This document shows, in pieces, positions 1 to 6,613 of a stretch of 8,524 nt of DNA (the first letter of the stretch is position 1; each line of letters starts with the position of its first letter). The stretch comes from Dehalococcoidia bacterium. GTDB lineage: Bacteria > Chloroflexota > Dehalococcoidia > JAENJB01. The translations under genes were made by a program, and so were the position numbers. The stretch spans positions 1 through 8,524 of the forward strand of contig JAENJB010000115.1 in assembly GCA_016844565.1 (NCBI GenBank). The letters run 5' to 3'. A model generated the notes under the pieces. The model did not search any database and was not told where the DNA came from. It was given only the letters and a program-made list of their open reading frames with translations.

Positions 1-56
1 AGTGGCGGGAGAGAGGGGTTAGACGTCAAAGCAATCTTATCTCCGCCTTCGCGGGG
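1..56. repeat. truncated intergenic repeat remnant
   Basis: The first bases resemble pieces of the repeats seen near 2556-2657 and 3382-3614. A GGGAGAGAGGGG-like stretch (7-18) is followed by AAGCAATCT (29-37), the core of the inner arm of those repeats. Next comes a small stem, CTCCGC with GCGGGG around a CTTC loop (41-56). No U-run follows, so I do not call a terminator. The element is cut by the window edge, and the assignment rests on short matches only. Confidence 0.35.
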
Positions 57-109
57 ACAAAATTATAGCCCTTCGCTGCCCCTTGTCAAGGCGCTGGCGT
101 TCGAGGGCT

Positions 110-140
110 TTCACAGATACGACCTACATTATGTTATACT
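110..140 (+). promoter_or_regulatory. putative promoter of the histidine kinase gene
   Basis: TTCACA (110-115) differs by one base from the -35 consensus, and TATACT (135-140) by one base from the -10 consensus. The spacer is 19 bp, longer than the preferred 17. Predicted transcription start is near 147, about 20 nt before the GTG start of the kinase. The AAAACAG box found at three other promoters in this window is absent, so the kinase is probably not in that regulon. Confidence 0.4.
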
Positions 141-167
141 ATCTCGTTCTGGAAAAGCGCTGGCGCA

Positions 168-2504
168 GTGCGAAATTCCCGCCCGCCCGACGCCTTTCCT
201 GAAAAAAGCGGCATGCGTTTTTGGCACAGACTACCACTCAGAGGGAGGATACTGTCCCTCATCTTCCTGGGCATGGTGCTCATCCTGGGTGTTTTCAGCT
301 ATTTCGGCATCATCGCCATAAACGAGACCACCCGGCGGGTCCTGGCCGAACGTCTCGTCCTCACCCGCCAGATGGCTGTCAGCCTCGACATCTTCCTGAC
401 CCAGGACATTGAACGGGTGACCGCCAGCTCGCGCCAGGTGAGTATCGCGCTTGGGGATGGCAACCCCCCGCCCGACAGGCTTCTTCTCCGCCGCATTTAT
501 GATGCCTCGCTTCTCCCGGCGCACTATGTCTCCCTCCTGAACATGGAGGGCAACGTCGTCATGACAGAACCTCCTCTGGCCGCCGCCGAAAACACTAACC
601 GCCGGGCGCTCCCCCATGTGCAAAGCGCCCTCTCCACCCTGAAGCCCGGCCTGAGCAATATCTCCTACGACGCGGCGGTGCAGCGCGAGGTAGTCTACCT
701 GGTGGTCCCGCTCGGGCTCGCCGGGCAGCCTGCGACGGGACTGGCCGAGATTGCCATAGACCTCTCGAAACCCGACCTGGCGCGCTTCCTGCAGCCCGCC
801 GACATGGGGGTCACGGGCCGCGCCGAAATAGTGGATGGGACAGGGAGGGTCCTCGCCACCAGCCAGGCCGAGTCCTTTCTGAAGTTAAGCGACCACGGCG
901 GCGTTCTGGCTTCCCTGATCAAGGAGAGAAGGACCACTGTATCCACCTGCCACCGGTGCCACGAGAGCTCCAGCGGGGTGACGAGAGACAAGGACATCAT
1001 CACCTTCGCACCACTCTCATCCCAGGCCCCGTGGGGCATAGTGCTGCGCCAGCGGGAAGCGGAAGCGTTAGCTCCCACCCGCCAGCTGCAGACACAGTGG
1101 GCCCTGCTGGGGCTGCTGTCACTAGTGGCCACTGTTGTTCTCGGCTGGGTAACCACCGGGAGCGTCATCCGCCCGGTGAAAGACCTGGCCGCTGCCTCCC
1201 GGAGGATTGCCTCAGGTGACCTGTCCGGACCAGTCGCCGTATCAGGGGAGGACGAAATCGGCCAACTCGCCCGTGACTTCGATACCATGCGGGCCCGGCT
1301 GAAGGAATCCCTGGACCAAATGCAGCAGCGGGCCAGGGAGCTGGAGAGCCTCAACAGCATCGCCGGCATCATGAACCAGTCCATGGAACTGGACACTATC
1401 CTGCAAAACGTGCTGGAACAGGTGATGAAACTGGTGAACGGGGAGATGGGCGGCATCCTGATCCTGGACGAAGACTCCCAGACCCTGTCCTACCGGGTGC
1501 ACCAGGGTTTTTCCGACCGGTTCGTGGAGGGCACCGCCGACCTCAAGGTGGGCGAGGGTATTGCCGGGAGGGTGGCTCAGACGGGAGAGCCGATACTGGT
1601 TGACGACATCTCGCTCGACCCGCGCCTGACCCGTCCGGTGGTGAGCGAAGAAGGTCTGCGCGCATTTCTGAGTGTGCCCATCCGCTCCAGGGACAAGACC
1701 ATCGCCGTGTTGAATATCACCAGCCACGAGCCCCGCCACTTCAGTTCCCAGGACATCCGCCTGCTCAGCGCCATCGGCAGCCAGGTCGGCGTGGCCATAG
1801 AGCGGGCCAGACTCTACGATGAAGTGAAGCAGAAGGAGAAGATGCGCGGCGACCTCCTTCGCCAGATTATCTCGGCTCAGGAAGACGAGCGAAAAAGGAT
1901 AGCCCGCGACCTCCATGATGAGACCAGCCAGGCGCTCACCGCGCTGACCATGAACCTGGAATCGGTGGTCAGAAAACCCCCTGAGGCAGAAGAGATGAAG
2001 GCCAGCCTGAAGAAGATACAGGGCATGGCCACCAGGACCCTGGAGGATGTCCACCGCATCATCTTCGACCTCCGCCCCAGCCTGCTCGATGACCTCGGCC
2101 TGATAGCCGCCCTGAGATGGTACGCTCAGTACCGCCTGGAGCCTCAGGGCGTCACCGTGAATGTCGAGACCCGGGGCCCCGAACGGCGGCTGCCAGGGGA
2201 AATCGAGGCAGCCCTCTATCGCATCGCTCAAGAGGCCATCTCCAATATCGCCCAGCATGCTCAGGCAAAGCGCGCCGACCTTCGCCTGGAGTTCAAGACC
2301 AACTCGCTCGTCCTCACCGTGGAAGATGATGGCGCCGGATTCGACGCCGGCAAGATTATAAAGTCGGACGGCAGCAAGCGGGGGCTCGGTCTGATGGGAA
2401 TGAAGGAAAGGGCCGAGCTGCTCGGTGGCGTCCTGGACATACGCTCCAGGAACGGACATGGAACACGGGTGACCCTGGCCGTTCCCGTAACCTGGGCCGA
2501 ATAG
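168..2504 (+). CDS. membrane sensor histidine kinase (Cache-like/HAMP/GAF/HisKA_3/HATPase_c) with a heme c motif
   Basis: This is a NarL-system type sensor kinase expected to phosphorylate a LuxR-family regulator. Visible order: helix 1 (residues 28-51); an extracytoplasmic PAS/Cache-like region (52-305); helix 2 (311-333); HAMP (331-383); GAF (about 397-545); HisKA_3 dimerisation domain with phospho-acceptor His583 in RDLHDE; and HATPase_c with Asn693 (N box), DDGAG at 720-724 and GLGLMGM at 739-745. The unusual feature is CHRCH at residues 261-265, an exact CxxCH heme c attachment motif placed outside the membrane in the membrane-proximal Cache half. A covalently bound heme sensing redox state, oxygen or NO is therefore plausible but inferred. 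The start is GTG 168, with GGAAAAG ten bases upstream. ATG 213 (residue 16) is a possible alternative just before helix 1. The first intact response regulator lies 206 bp downstream and is the likely partner. Confidence 0.93.
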   Translation: MRNSRPPDAFPEKSGMRFWHRLPLRGRILSLIFLGMVLILGVFSYFGIIAINETTRRVLAERLVLTRQMAVSLDIFLTQDIERVTASSRQVSIALGDGNPPPDRLLLRRIYDASLLPAHYVSLLNMEGNVVMTEPPLAAAENTNRRALPHVQSALSTLKPGLSNISYDAAVQREVVYLVVPLGLAGQPATGLAEIAIDLSKPDLARFLQPADMGVTGRAEIVDGTGRVLATSQAESFLKLSDHGGVLASLIKERRTTVSTCHRCHESSSGVTRDKDIITFAPLSSQAPWGIVLRQREAEALAPTRQLQTQWALLGLLSLVATVVLGWVTTGSVIRPVKDLAAASRRIASGDLSGPVAVSGEDEIGQLARDFDTMRARLKESLDQMQQRARELESLNSIAGIMNQSMELDTILQNVLEQVMKLVNGEMGGILILDEDSQTLSYRVHQGFSDRFVEGTADLKVGEGIAGRVAQTGEPILVDDISLDPRLTRPVVSEEGLRAFLSVPIRSRDKTIAVLNITSHEPRHFSSQDIRLLSAIGSQVGVAIERARLYDEVKQKEKMRGDLLRQIISAQEDERKRIARDLHDETSQALTALTMNLESVVRKPPEAEEMKASLKKIQGMATRTLEDVHRIIFDLRPSLLDDLGLIAALRWYAQYRLEPQGVTVNVETRGPERRLPGEIEAALYRIAQEAISNIAQHAQAKRADLRLEFKTNSLVLTVEDDGAGFDAGKIIKSDGSKRGLGLMGMKERAELLGGVLDIRSRNGHGTRVTLAVPVTWAE

Positions 2505-2555
2505 AAACTCGCACTCACACCTTCCCTCTCCCATCGCAGCGAACTCCGCCACTAC

Positions 2556-2657
2556 TGTCATTGCGAGCCCATCCCGACTTATCGGGAGGGCGAAGCAATC
2601 TCTACGCCCCTAGTCCCGTTGAGATTGCTTCGTCGCCTCCGGCGCCTCGCAATGACA
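2556..2657. repeat. nested inverted repeat, complete copy
   Basis: The outer arms are perfect 12-bp inverted repeats: TGTCATTGCGAG (2556-2567) and CTCGCAATGACA (2646-2657). Inside are a second pair of perfect 12-bp arms: CGAAGCAATCTC (2591-2602) and GAGATTGCTTCG (2621-2632). Between the left outer and inner arms lies a small hairpin, CCCGA/TCGGG around CTTA (2573-2586). The whole can fold as one long imperfect hairpin. It has no coding capacity and resembles miniature or palindromic dispersed repeats found between genes. It separates the kinase gene from the promoter of the first regulator and could attenuate read-through or shape mRNA ends. Confidence 0.8.
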
Positions 2658-2674
2658 ACATATAGACGATAGAG

Positions 2675-2703
2675 TTGACAAACACCCGATAGATTGGCAG
2701 AAT
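2675..2703 (+). promoter_or_regulatory. promoter of the intact response regulator, predicted leaderless
   Basis: A perfect -35 TTGACA (2675-2680) is followed by a 17-bp spacer and CAGAAT (2698-2703), a four-of-six match to the -10 consensus. Transcription would start at about 2710-2711, on the ATG itself. That fits the lack of any Shine-Dalgarno before 2711. The regulator would then be made from a leaderless mRNA, separately from the kinase. Confidence 0.55.
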
Positions 2704-2710
2704 CATATTC

Positions 2711-3364
2711 ATGCCGAAGATAAAGGTGCTCATAGTTGACGACCACGCCATCCTGCGGGACGGCGTCCGCGCCATCCTGAACCTCCACGACGAAGTGGAG
2801 GTGGTAGGAGAAGCCGCCGACGGCAAGGAGGGCGTCGAAAAGGCCCGAGAACTGGCGCCCGACGTCGTCCTGATGGACATCGCCATGCCCATCATGGACG
2901 GGCTTGAGGCTTGTCGCCGTATTCACAAGGAGATGCCGAAGGTCAAAGTCCTGATTCTAACGCAGCACGATAACAGGGAGTACGTGTTGCCTATTTTCAA
3001 GGCAGGCGCCTCCGGCTATATCCTGAAGAAGGCAGTCTCTTCAGAGCTCTTGTCAGCCATACGAGCGGTCCAGCAGGGCGATGCCTTCCTCTATCCCACC
3101 GTGGCCCGGTCCCTCATCGAAGACTACCTCCAGCAGAGCCGGTCGGCCGAACAGGAAGACCCCTACGAGCGCCTGACAGACAGAGAACGGGAGGTGCTCA
3201 AGCTCATCGCCGATGGGCGCACCAACAAGGAGATAGCCGACATGCTGTTCCTCAGCGTCAAGACGGTGCTGGGCCACCGCACCAACGTCATGGAGAAGCT
3301 GGACATTCACAGCCGGACCGAGCTCATCAAGTACGCCATTCGCAAAGGCCTCGTTAGCCTCTAG
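2711..3364 (+). CDS. NarL/LuxR-family response regulator (intact)
   Basis: This 217-residue two-domain regulator has the usual length for the family. The receiver domain spans about residues 3-120. Acidic residues D10 and D11 lie in VDDH, phospho-acceptor D56 in LMDIAMP, the conserved Thr is T84 and the Lys is K106. The LuxR helix-turn-helix (about 155-217) starts with LTDREREVLKLIADG and continues with TNKEIADMLFLSVKTV, a standard recognition motif. It probably receives phosphate from the HisKA_3 kinase just upstream, since NarL-type regulators pair with such kinases. ATG 2711 is chosen because the receiver begins directly after it and a promoter predicts transcription starting there; no Shine-Dalgarno is seen. 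Its targets may be the AAAACAG-box promoters in this window, which is inference. Confidence 0.95.
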   Translation: MPKIKVLIVDDHAILRDGVRAILNLHDEVEVVGEAADGKEGVEKARELAPDVVLMDIAMPIMDGLEACRRIHKEMPKVKVLILTQHDNREYVLPIFKAGASGYILKKAVSSELLSAIRAVQQGDAFLYPTVARSLIEDYLQQSRSAEQEDPYERLTDREREVLKLIADGRTNKEIADMLFLSVKTVLGHRTNVMEKLDIHSRTELIKYAIRKGLVSL

Positions 3365-3381
3365 ATACTCGCGGCACTCCC

Positions 3382-3614
3382 CGTCATCGCGAGCGCAGCG
3401 AAGCAATCTGTCCCCGTGTCCTCTCTCCCCTGGAGGGAGAAGCCCTCGCCGAACAGGCGGGGGAGAGCTAGAGAGAGGGGAATGCTTCTTTCACAAAGTA
3501 CACCCTCTCCCCTTCGGCAAGCTCAGGGCAGGCTCTCTTCCCTCTCCCTTGACGGGAGAGGGAAGAGAACGGATTGCTTCGTCGTCCGCCCCAGGCGGTC
3601 TCCTCGCAATGACG
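3382..3614. repeat. second copy of the nested inverted repeat, expanded by other repeats
   Basis: The outer arms CGTCATCGCGAG (3382-3393) and CTCGCAATGACG (3603-3614) match with one mismatch. The inner arms CGAAGCAATC (3399-3408) and GATTGCTTCG (3572-3581) match perfectly. These are the same arm sequences as in the copy at 2556-2657. Here the arms are about 160 nt apart. The centre holds purine/pyrimidine hairpins such as CTCTCCCC (3423-3430) with GGGGAGAG (3460-3467), a CTTCGGCAAGCTCAGGGCAGG segment of dispersed-repeat type, and the strong hairpin at 3534-3568. A small CCGCC/GGCGG hairpin (3586-3598) sits between the right inner and outer arms. This accounts for most of the gene-free stretch 3365-3807; an open frame across it is low-complexity and not credible as a gene. 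Confidence 0.7.
3534..3568. repeat. 15-bp perfect hairpin inside the repeat block
   Basis: TCTCTTCCCTCTCCC (3534-3548) and its exact reverse complement (3554-3568) surround the five-base loop TTGAC. No run of T follows, so it is not a standard intrinsic terminator, although such a stem could protect or pause an RNA end. It is likely one unit of the GGGAGAGG-type dispersed repeat, since similar purine-rich tracts occur at 3459-3480 and at 7-18. Confidence 0.75.
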
Positions 3615-3636
3615 GAATAAATATCCAGCGTTCCCG

Positions 3637-3709
3637 GAAAACAGAGCGTTTTCGCCGCAAAAGCACACCATTCACCCTATTCAAAAAACGGCCGCTCCAG
3701 ACATAGAAT
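3637..3709 (+). promoter_or_regulatory. AAAACAG-box promoter A (before the broken regulator)
   Basis: AAAACAG (3638-3644) lies inside a 17-nt inverted repeat, GAAAAC and GTTTTC around AGAGC (3637-3653). Exactly 66 bp after the start of the box is TAGAAT (3704-3709), one base from the -10 consensus. TTCAAA (3680-3685) serves as a weak -35 with an 18-bp spacer. The same box, distance and -10 recur before 4538 and before 8039. The weak -35 and upstream box suggest activator-dependent transcription. Predicted start is about 3716, some 90 nt before GTG 3808. Confidence 0.55.
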
Positions 3710-3807
3710 AATACTTGGAGCTTTTTTCCAATCTGAGCCTTTCAGTCCGGGCATTGCAGGGTGGGGGAAGAAGGGGTGGGATTCCCAGGACAGCCTCAGG
3801 AGTGGCG

Positions 3808-4164
3808 GTGGCAGAAAAGATAAGGGTATTGATCGTTGACGACCATGCGCTCCTGCGCGAGGGCATTCGCACCCTGGTAGGCACCTCCGATGATATTGAG
3901 ATCGTCGGCGAAGCCGCCAACGGCCGGGAAGCCGTGGAAAAGGCGCGACTTCTGGCGCCGGAGGTGGTGCTGATGGACTTGGCCATGCCAGAGGTGGACG
4001 GTATCGAGGCCACGAAGCGGCTCATCCGGGAGAACCCGCAGGTCAAGGTCCTCGCCATGACCCAGTCATCCCCAAGAAGGCCGCGGCGGGGGAACTGCTT
4101 AACGCCATCAAGACGGTCCACCAGGGGGACTCCTTCCTCTATCCTTCCATCGCCAGGACGGTGA
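3808..4164 (+). pseudogene. 5' fragment of a frameshifted LuxR-family response regulator (receiver part)
   Basis: Residues 1-86 form a normal receiver start: VDDH with D11 and D12, phospho-acceptor D57 in LMDLAMP, and T85 in the MTQ motif. They align closely with the intact regulator at 2711. After CAG (4063-4065) the frame is lost. The intact paralogue has 20 residues between the Gln and the Lys-Lys pair, whereas here only 8 nt separate them, so about 52 nt are missing. The remaining 32 codons are out-of-frame and end at TGA 4162-4164. Receiver elements beta 4, alpha 4 and beta 5 are lost, so phosphorylation signalling should fail. GTG 3808 is preferred as start: AGGAG lies five bases upstream and the protein then begins like the paralogue. 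The open frame extends upstream to TTG 3715, which adds low-complexity residues. Confidence 0.75.
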
Positions 4165-4418
4165 TTGACGACTACCTGCGCCGGGCCAGAGACCTCCCCA
4201 GCCGGGACCCTTACGAAGGCCTGCCGGCCAGGCAGAAGGAGCTGCTCCGGATGGTGGCCGACGGGTCTACCGTGCCACAGGTGGCTGACTCCCTTGGAAT
4301 GAGCGCCAAGACGGCCCGCAGCTACTTGAACAACGTCATGAAGAGACTGGCGCTCCACAACCGCGCCGAGCTGGTCAAGTACGCCATCCGCAAGGGGTTG
4401 GTGTCGCTCAAACAGTAG
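4161..4418 (+). pseudogene. 3' fragment of the frameshifted regulator (LuxR-type DNA-binding domain)
   Basis: The frame here continues that of a complete regulator. It can be read from about 4068 as IPKKAAAGELLNAIK, matching the intact paralogue, and carries the linker IDDYL and DPYE, then a LuxR-type helix-turn-helix to the C-terminus. The domain is diverged: LPARQKELL replaces LTDREREVL, and GSTVPQVADSLGMSAKTARSYL replaces the usual recognition region. It keeps AELVKYAIRKGL. The first fragment's stop TGA overlaps GTG 4161 (GTGA), so translational coupling could give an 85-residue stand-alone DNA-binding protein, although no well-placed Shine-Dalgarno is visible. Either a decaying gene or a split but still useful regulator is possible; I favour decay. 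Confidence 0.7.
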
Positions 4419-4431
4419 CAGTTTCCTCCTC

Positions 4432-4502
4432 AAAACAGGGCGGATTACCATCAGAAACAGGACGTTATGCTCGTTCTCCCCGCTCCAGCGGTAAACTAGA
4501 AT
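4432..4502 (+). promoter_or_regulatory. AAAACAG-box promoter B (cytochrome operon)
   Basis: AAAACAGGG (4432-4440) is followed 65 bp later by the -10 box TAGAAT (4497-4502). The weak -35 is TTCTCC (4474-4479) with a 17-bp spacer. From the box to TTCTC, 35 of 47 aligned positions are identical to promoter C (7833-7880), with one gap. A second box-like GAAACAGG lies at 4454-4461. The spacer contains CCGCT/AGCGG (4480-4491). Predicted start is near 4509, about 28 nt before ATG 4538. No terminator was seen between the broken regulator and this promoter. Confidence 0.6.
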
Positions 4503-4537
4503 TATCTGTTCGAATACGTGAAGTTCAGAGTGTAGCT

Positions 4538-5518
4538 ATGGAAGACACACCGGGCGTGAATGAGCAGAAGGAAAGTTCAAGGATGAAGGTCTTCCTGGTC
4601 ATGGCGGGTATGGCCATGGCGATTCTGGCCGCGGTGCTGGCATTCTCGAAAGTTGACAGCGCCTACGCCATTGACCAGACGGGCTGTCTCTCATGCCACA
4701 GCAACTACAAGATGACCAAGGCTAACGGCCAGGGGCAGCAGGTCTCCCTCTATGTGGCGGAGGAGGCCCTCCAGGCATCCGCCCACCGGTACATTGACTG
4801 CACCACCTGCCATACAACCAAGCCGCATGAAGTGCCCACACCATTGACCAAACTCTCGCTGGCGCAGAAATGCGGCAGCTGCCACGACTACCAGTTCCAG
4901 GTGCACCGTGAGAGCGTTCACGGGCAACAATTGCTTCGCGGCAACTTGGACGTGGCCACCTGCGTCGACTGCCACAGTCCAACCGGCAACCCGCACAGCG
5001 TCATAAGAGTGCTCGAGGCCCAGGCGCCCGCCTACAAAAAGAACCAGGCACAGACCTGCGGCAAGTGCCACGGGAACGAGGAGTTGATGTCCAGGTACGG
5101 CATTGTCGAGAAAGTCTACGAAAGCTACATGAGGAGCTTTCACGGCAAAGCCACCCGGCTGGGCAGCAGCGATTTGAGCAAACTGGACAAGGCGTCCTGC
5201 ATCAACTGCCATGGGACGCACGACATAAAAAGCGTATCCGACCCTGTCGCTCGAGTGGCCGGACTGGAGAACCTGGCCAGGACCTGCGAGTCCTGCCATC
5301 CGGGAGCCGGAATGGAGTTCGCCAAAGGGTTCCCCGGGCATGAGGAGGCTTCGCCGAAGCATCTACCGGCAGTCTACTACGTGGGACGGTTCTTCGTGTG
5401 GCTGACCGCCGGCGTGCTCGCTTTCGGCGCTATGATGGTCACTCTGGAACTGACACGCCTCATACCCATCAATATCAAGGTCAAACCGCGCAAGAAGGCG
5501 CGTCCCCGGGAGAAGTAG
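4538..5518 (+). CDS. membrane-anchored heptaheme c-type cytochrome
   Basis: This is a 326-residue extracytoplasmic electron carrier. An uncleaved or cleavable N-terminal hydrophobic segment (about 17-37) is followed by seven CxxCH motifs with first Cys at residues 50, 88, 112, 142, 174, 221 and 250. Many extra His residues could act as distal ligands. A C-terminal helix (about 279-303) and a basic cytoplasmic tail (KPRKKARPREK) anchor it, so the heme domain faces outward. It begins the operon and is two bases from the cytochrome b gene. This suggests it takes electrons from, or gives them to, that quinone-reactive subunit, as in Cbc-type or formate-dehydrogenase-like modules of other bacteria. 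ATG 4538 fits the predicted transcription start; ATG 4583 (residue 16), preceded by AAGGA, is a good alternative and would start directly at the hydrophobic segment. Exact family and partner are not determined. Confidence 0.92.
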   Translation: MEDTPGVNEQKESSRMKVFLVMAGMAMAILAAVLAFSKVDSAYAIDQTGCLSCHSNYKMTKANGQGQQVSLYVAEEALQASAHRYIDCTTCHTTKPHEVPTPLTKLSLAQKCGSCHDYQFQVHRESVHGQQLLRGNLDVATCVDCHSPTGNPHSVIRVLEAQAPAYKKNQAQTCGKCHGNEELMSRYGIVEKVYESYMRSFHGKATRLGSSDLSKLDKASCINCHGTHDIKSVSDPVARVAGLENLARTCESCHPGAGMEFAKGFPGHEEASPKHLPAVYYVGRFFVWLTAGVLAFGAMMVTLELTRLIPINIKVKPRKKARPREK

Positions 5519-5520
5519 AC

Positions 5521-6270
5521 ATGGCAGTTGCAGCTAAGGCCAAATCACAGCCTATTCAAGGGACCATTGTCGGGGACCAGGTGGTCCGATTCGACGCCCA
5601 CCAGAGGGCCCAGCACATCATTATGCTCTCCAGCTTCCTGGTACTGGCCCTGACCGGCCTGCCCTTGAAATACGCCGACCTCGGAGTAAGCCAGTGGTGG
5701 ATAGGCTTCTGGGGCGGCATCGAGAACACCCGCCTGTTCCACCGGCTATTCGCCGCTGTCATGGCGGCGGACTGCGTCTATCACGCGGTCTACGTGGTCT
5801 ACAGCACCAGGGTCCTCAAGAGACCGTTCCCCTACTGGATGATCCCGTCCGTCAAGGATGTGCGGGACATGCTCGGCGACATGCTCTACTTTTTCCGCAT
5901 AAGAGAGGCCAGGCCGAAGTTTGACCGGTTCAACTATAAGGAGAAGTTCGACTACTGGGCCATCTTCTGGGGAATGCCTGTCATGGGAGGCACAGGGCTG
6001 GTACTCACTTTCCCGGTGGTGGCCGCCAGGCTACTGCCCGGCTGGATAGTGCCTCTTTCGCTCGAAGTCCATAGCGATGAAGCGTTGCTGGCGGTGGGCT
6101 GGATTCTCCTCGTCCACTGGTTCTTCGCCCTCCGCTCGTTGCTGTCGCGCCCGGTGTTCCCGCTCAACAGCGCCATGTTCAGCGGGACAGTGCCTCTCGA
6201 ACGCTACCGGCACGAACATCCCCTGGAGTACGAAAGGATAGTCGAGCAGGCAAAAGGGGAACAACCGTGA
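5521..6270 (+). CDS. integral membrane cytochrome b (formate dehydrogenase gamma / hydrogenase b-type)
   Basis: This 249-residue protein has four predicted membrane helices: about 33-50, 73-92, 147-168 and 186-206. Histidines suited to bis-His ligation of b hemes lie at the helix ends: H32, H74 or H88, H184 and H199. This is the pattern of the diheme cytochrome b family that includes FdnI and HydC, which exchange electrons between the quinone pool and a periplasmic partner. The partner here is probably the heptaheme protein encoded just upstream. ATG 5521 is preferred over an upstream in-frame start at 5398 because GGGAGAAG ends six bases before it and the earlier frame lies wholly within the preceding gene. 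Its stop overlaps a possible GTG start of the next reading frame (GTGA, 6267-6270). No frameshift or missing segment is seen. Confidence 0.88.
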   Translation: MAVAAKAKSQPIQGTIVGDQVVRFDAHQRAQHIIMLSSFLVLALTGLPLKYADLGVSQWWIGFWGGIENTRLFHRLFAAVMAADCVYHAVYVVYSTRVLKRPFPYWMIPSVKDVRDMLGDMLYFFRIREARPKFDRFNYKEKFDYWAIFWGMPVMGGTGLVLTFPVVAARLLPGWIVPLSLEVHSDEALLAVGWILLVHWFFALRSLLSRPVFPLNSAMFSGTVPLERYRHEHPLEYERIVEQAKGEQP

Positions 6271-6292
6271 CGCCGTCGCAGCAGCTTTGGCG

Positions 6293-6298
6293 TATAAT
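6293..6298 (+). promoter_or_regulatory. possible internal -10 box
   Basis: A perfect TATAAT sits 50 bp upstream of GTG 6348 in an otherwise GC-rich stretch, but no convincing -35 is found at 16-18 bp. It could drive extra transcription of the small membrane protein and the NapC-like gene. Chance occurrence is quite possible. Confidence 0.2.
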
Positions 6299-6347
6299 AT
6301 GTCGGGCACCCTCGATGGCAGACAACCAGATATGGAGGTATGTTGAG

Positions 6348-6596
6348 GTGATTAAGATAAGGGGAAGGTCTGTTGATATATTCATAGGCCTGGGACTCTC
6401 CTTCATCCTGCTGAGCCTGGTCATCGCCGCGCTTTTCTTTACCTTCCCACTGCCGGAAGGCAATACCTATGTCGGCGGGCTGCTGGGGCTACTGCTGGCA
6501 CTGTTCTTTATCGGGGGGGCGGTGCTCTTCATTATCGGCATTCTCATCGACAGAGGACAGAAACGAAGCAAGGATACACCGAAGGGTCAGTCTTAG
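6348..6596 (+). CDS. small two-helix membrane protein of unknown function
   Basis: I do not recognise the family. The 82-residue product has a short basic N-terminus (IKIRGR), a helix (IFIGLGLSFILLSLVIAALF), a short outer loop with FPLPEGNTY, a second glycine-rich helix, and a charged cytoplasmic tail (DRGQKRSKDTPKGQ). This hairpin topology is common for small accessory subunits of membrane redox complexes. Its place between cytochrome b and a NapC-like cytochrome supports such a role, by inference. GTG 6348 is chosen because GGAGGT lies eight bases upstream. The frame also opens at GTG 6267, with AAGGGG eight bases upstream and overlapping the cytochrome b stop, which would add 27 residues; ATG 6315 is a third choice. 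Confidence 0.65.
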   Translation: MIKIRGRSVDIFIGLGLSFILLSLVIAALFFTFPLPEGNTYVGGLLGLLLALFFIGGAVLFIIGILIDRGQKRSKDTPKGQS

Positions 6597-6613
6597 TCAG
6601 GAGGTAGTCATAC

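Noticed and set aside
1242..2561. A long minus-strand open frame (439 codons) opposite the kinase
   Set aside because: It is antisense to a clearly real multidomain kinase and arises from GC-rich codon bias; it shows no domain or start signal.
2556..2657. CRISPR-like repeat
   Set aside because: The repeated units are inverted, not direct, and there are no regular spacers.
2505..2657. Intrinsic terminator after the kinase gene
   Set aside because: The hairpin is long but no run of T follows either arm on the + strand, so it is recorded only as a repeat.
3416..3706. A 96-codon open frame between the two regulators
   Set aside because: It lies wholly over repeats and hairpins, its protein is low-complexity with no recognisable domain, and it has no ribosome site.
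5398..5520. Longer start for the cytochrome b gene
   Set aside because: It would overlap 121 bases of the heptaheme gene; ATG 5521 has a good Shine-Dalgarno and the family-like start.
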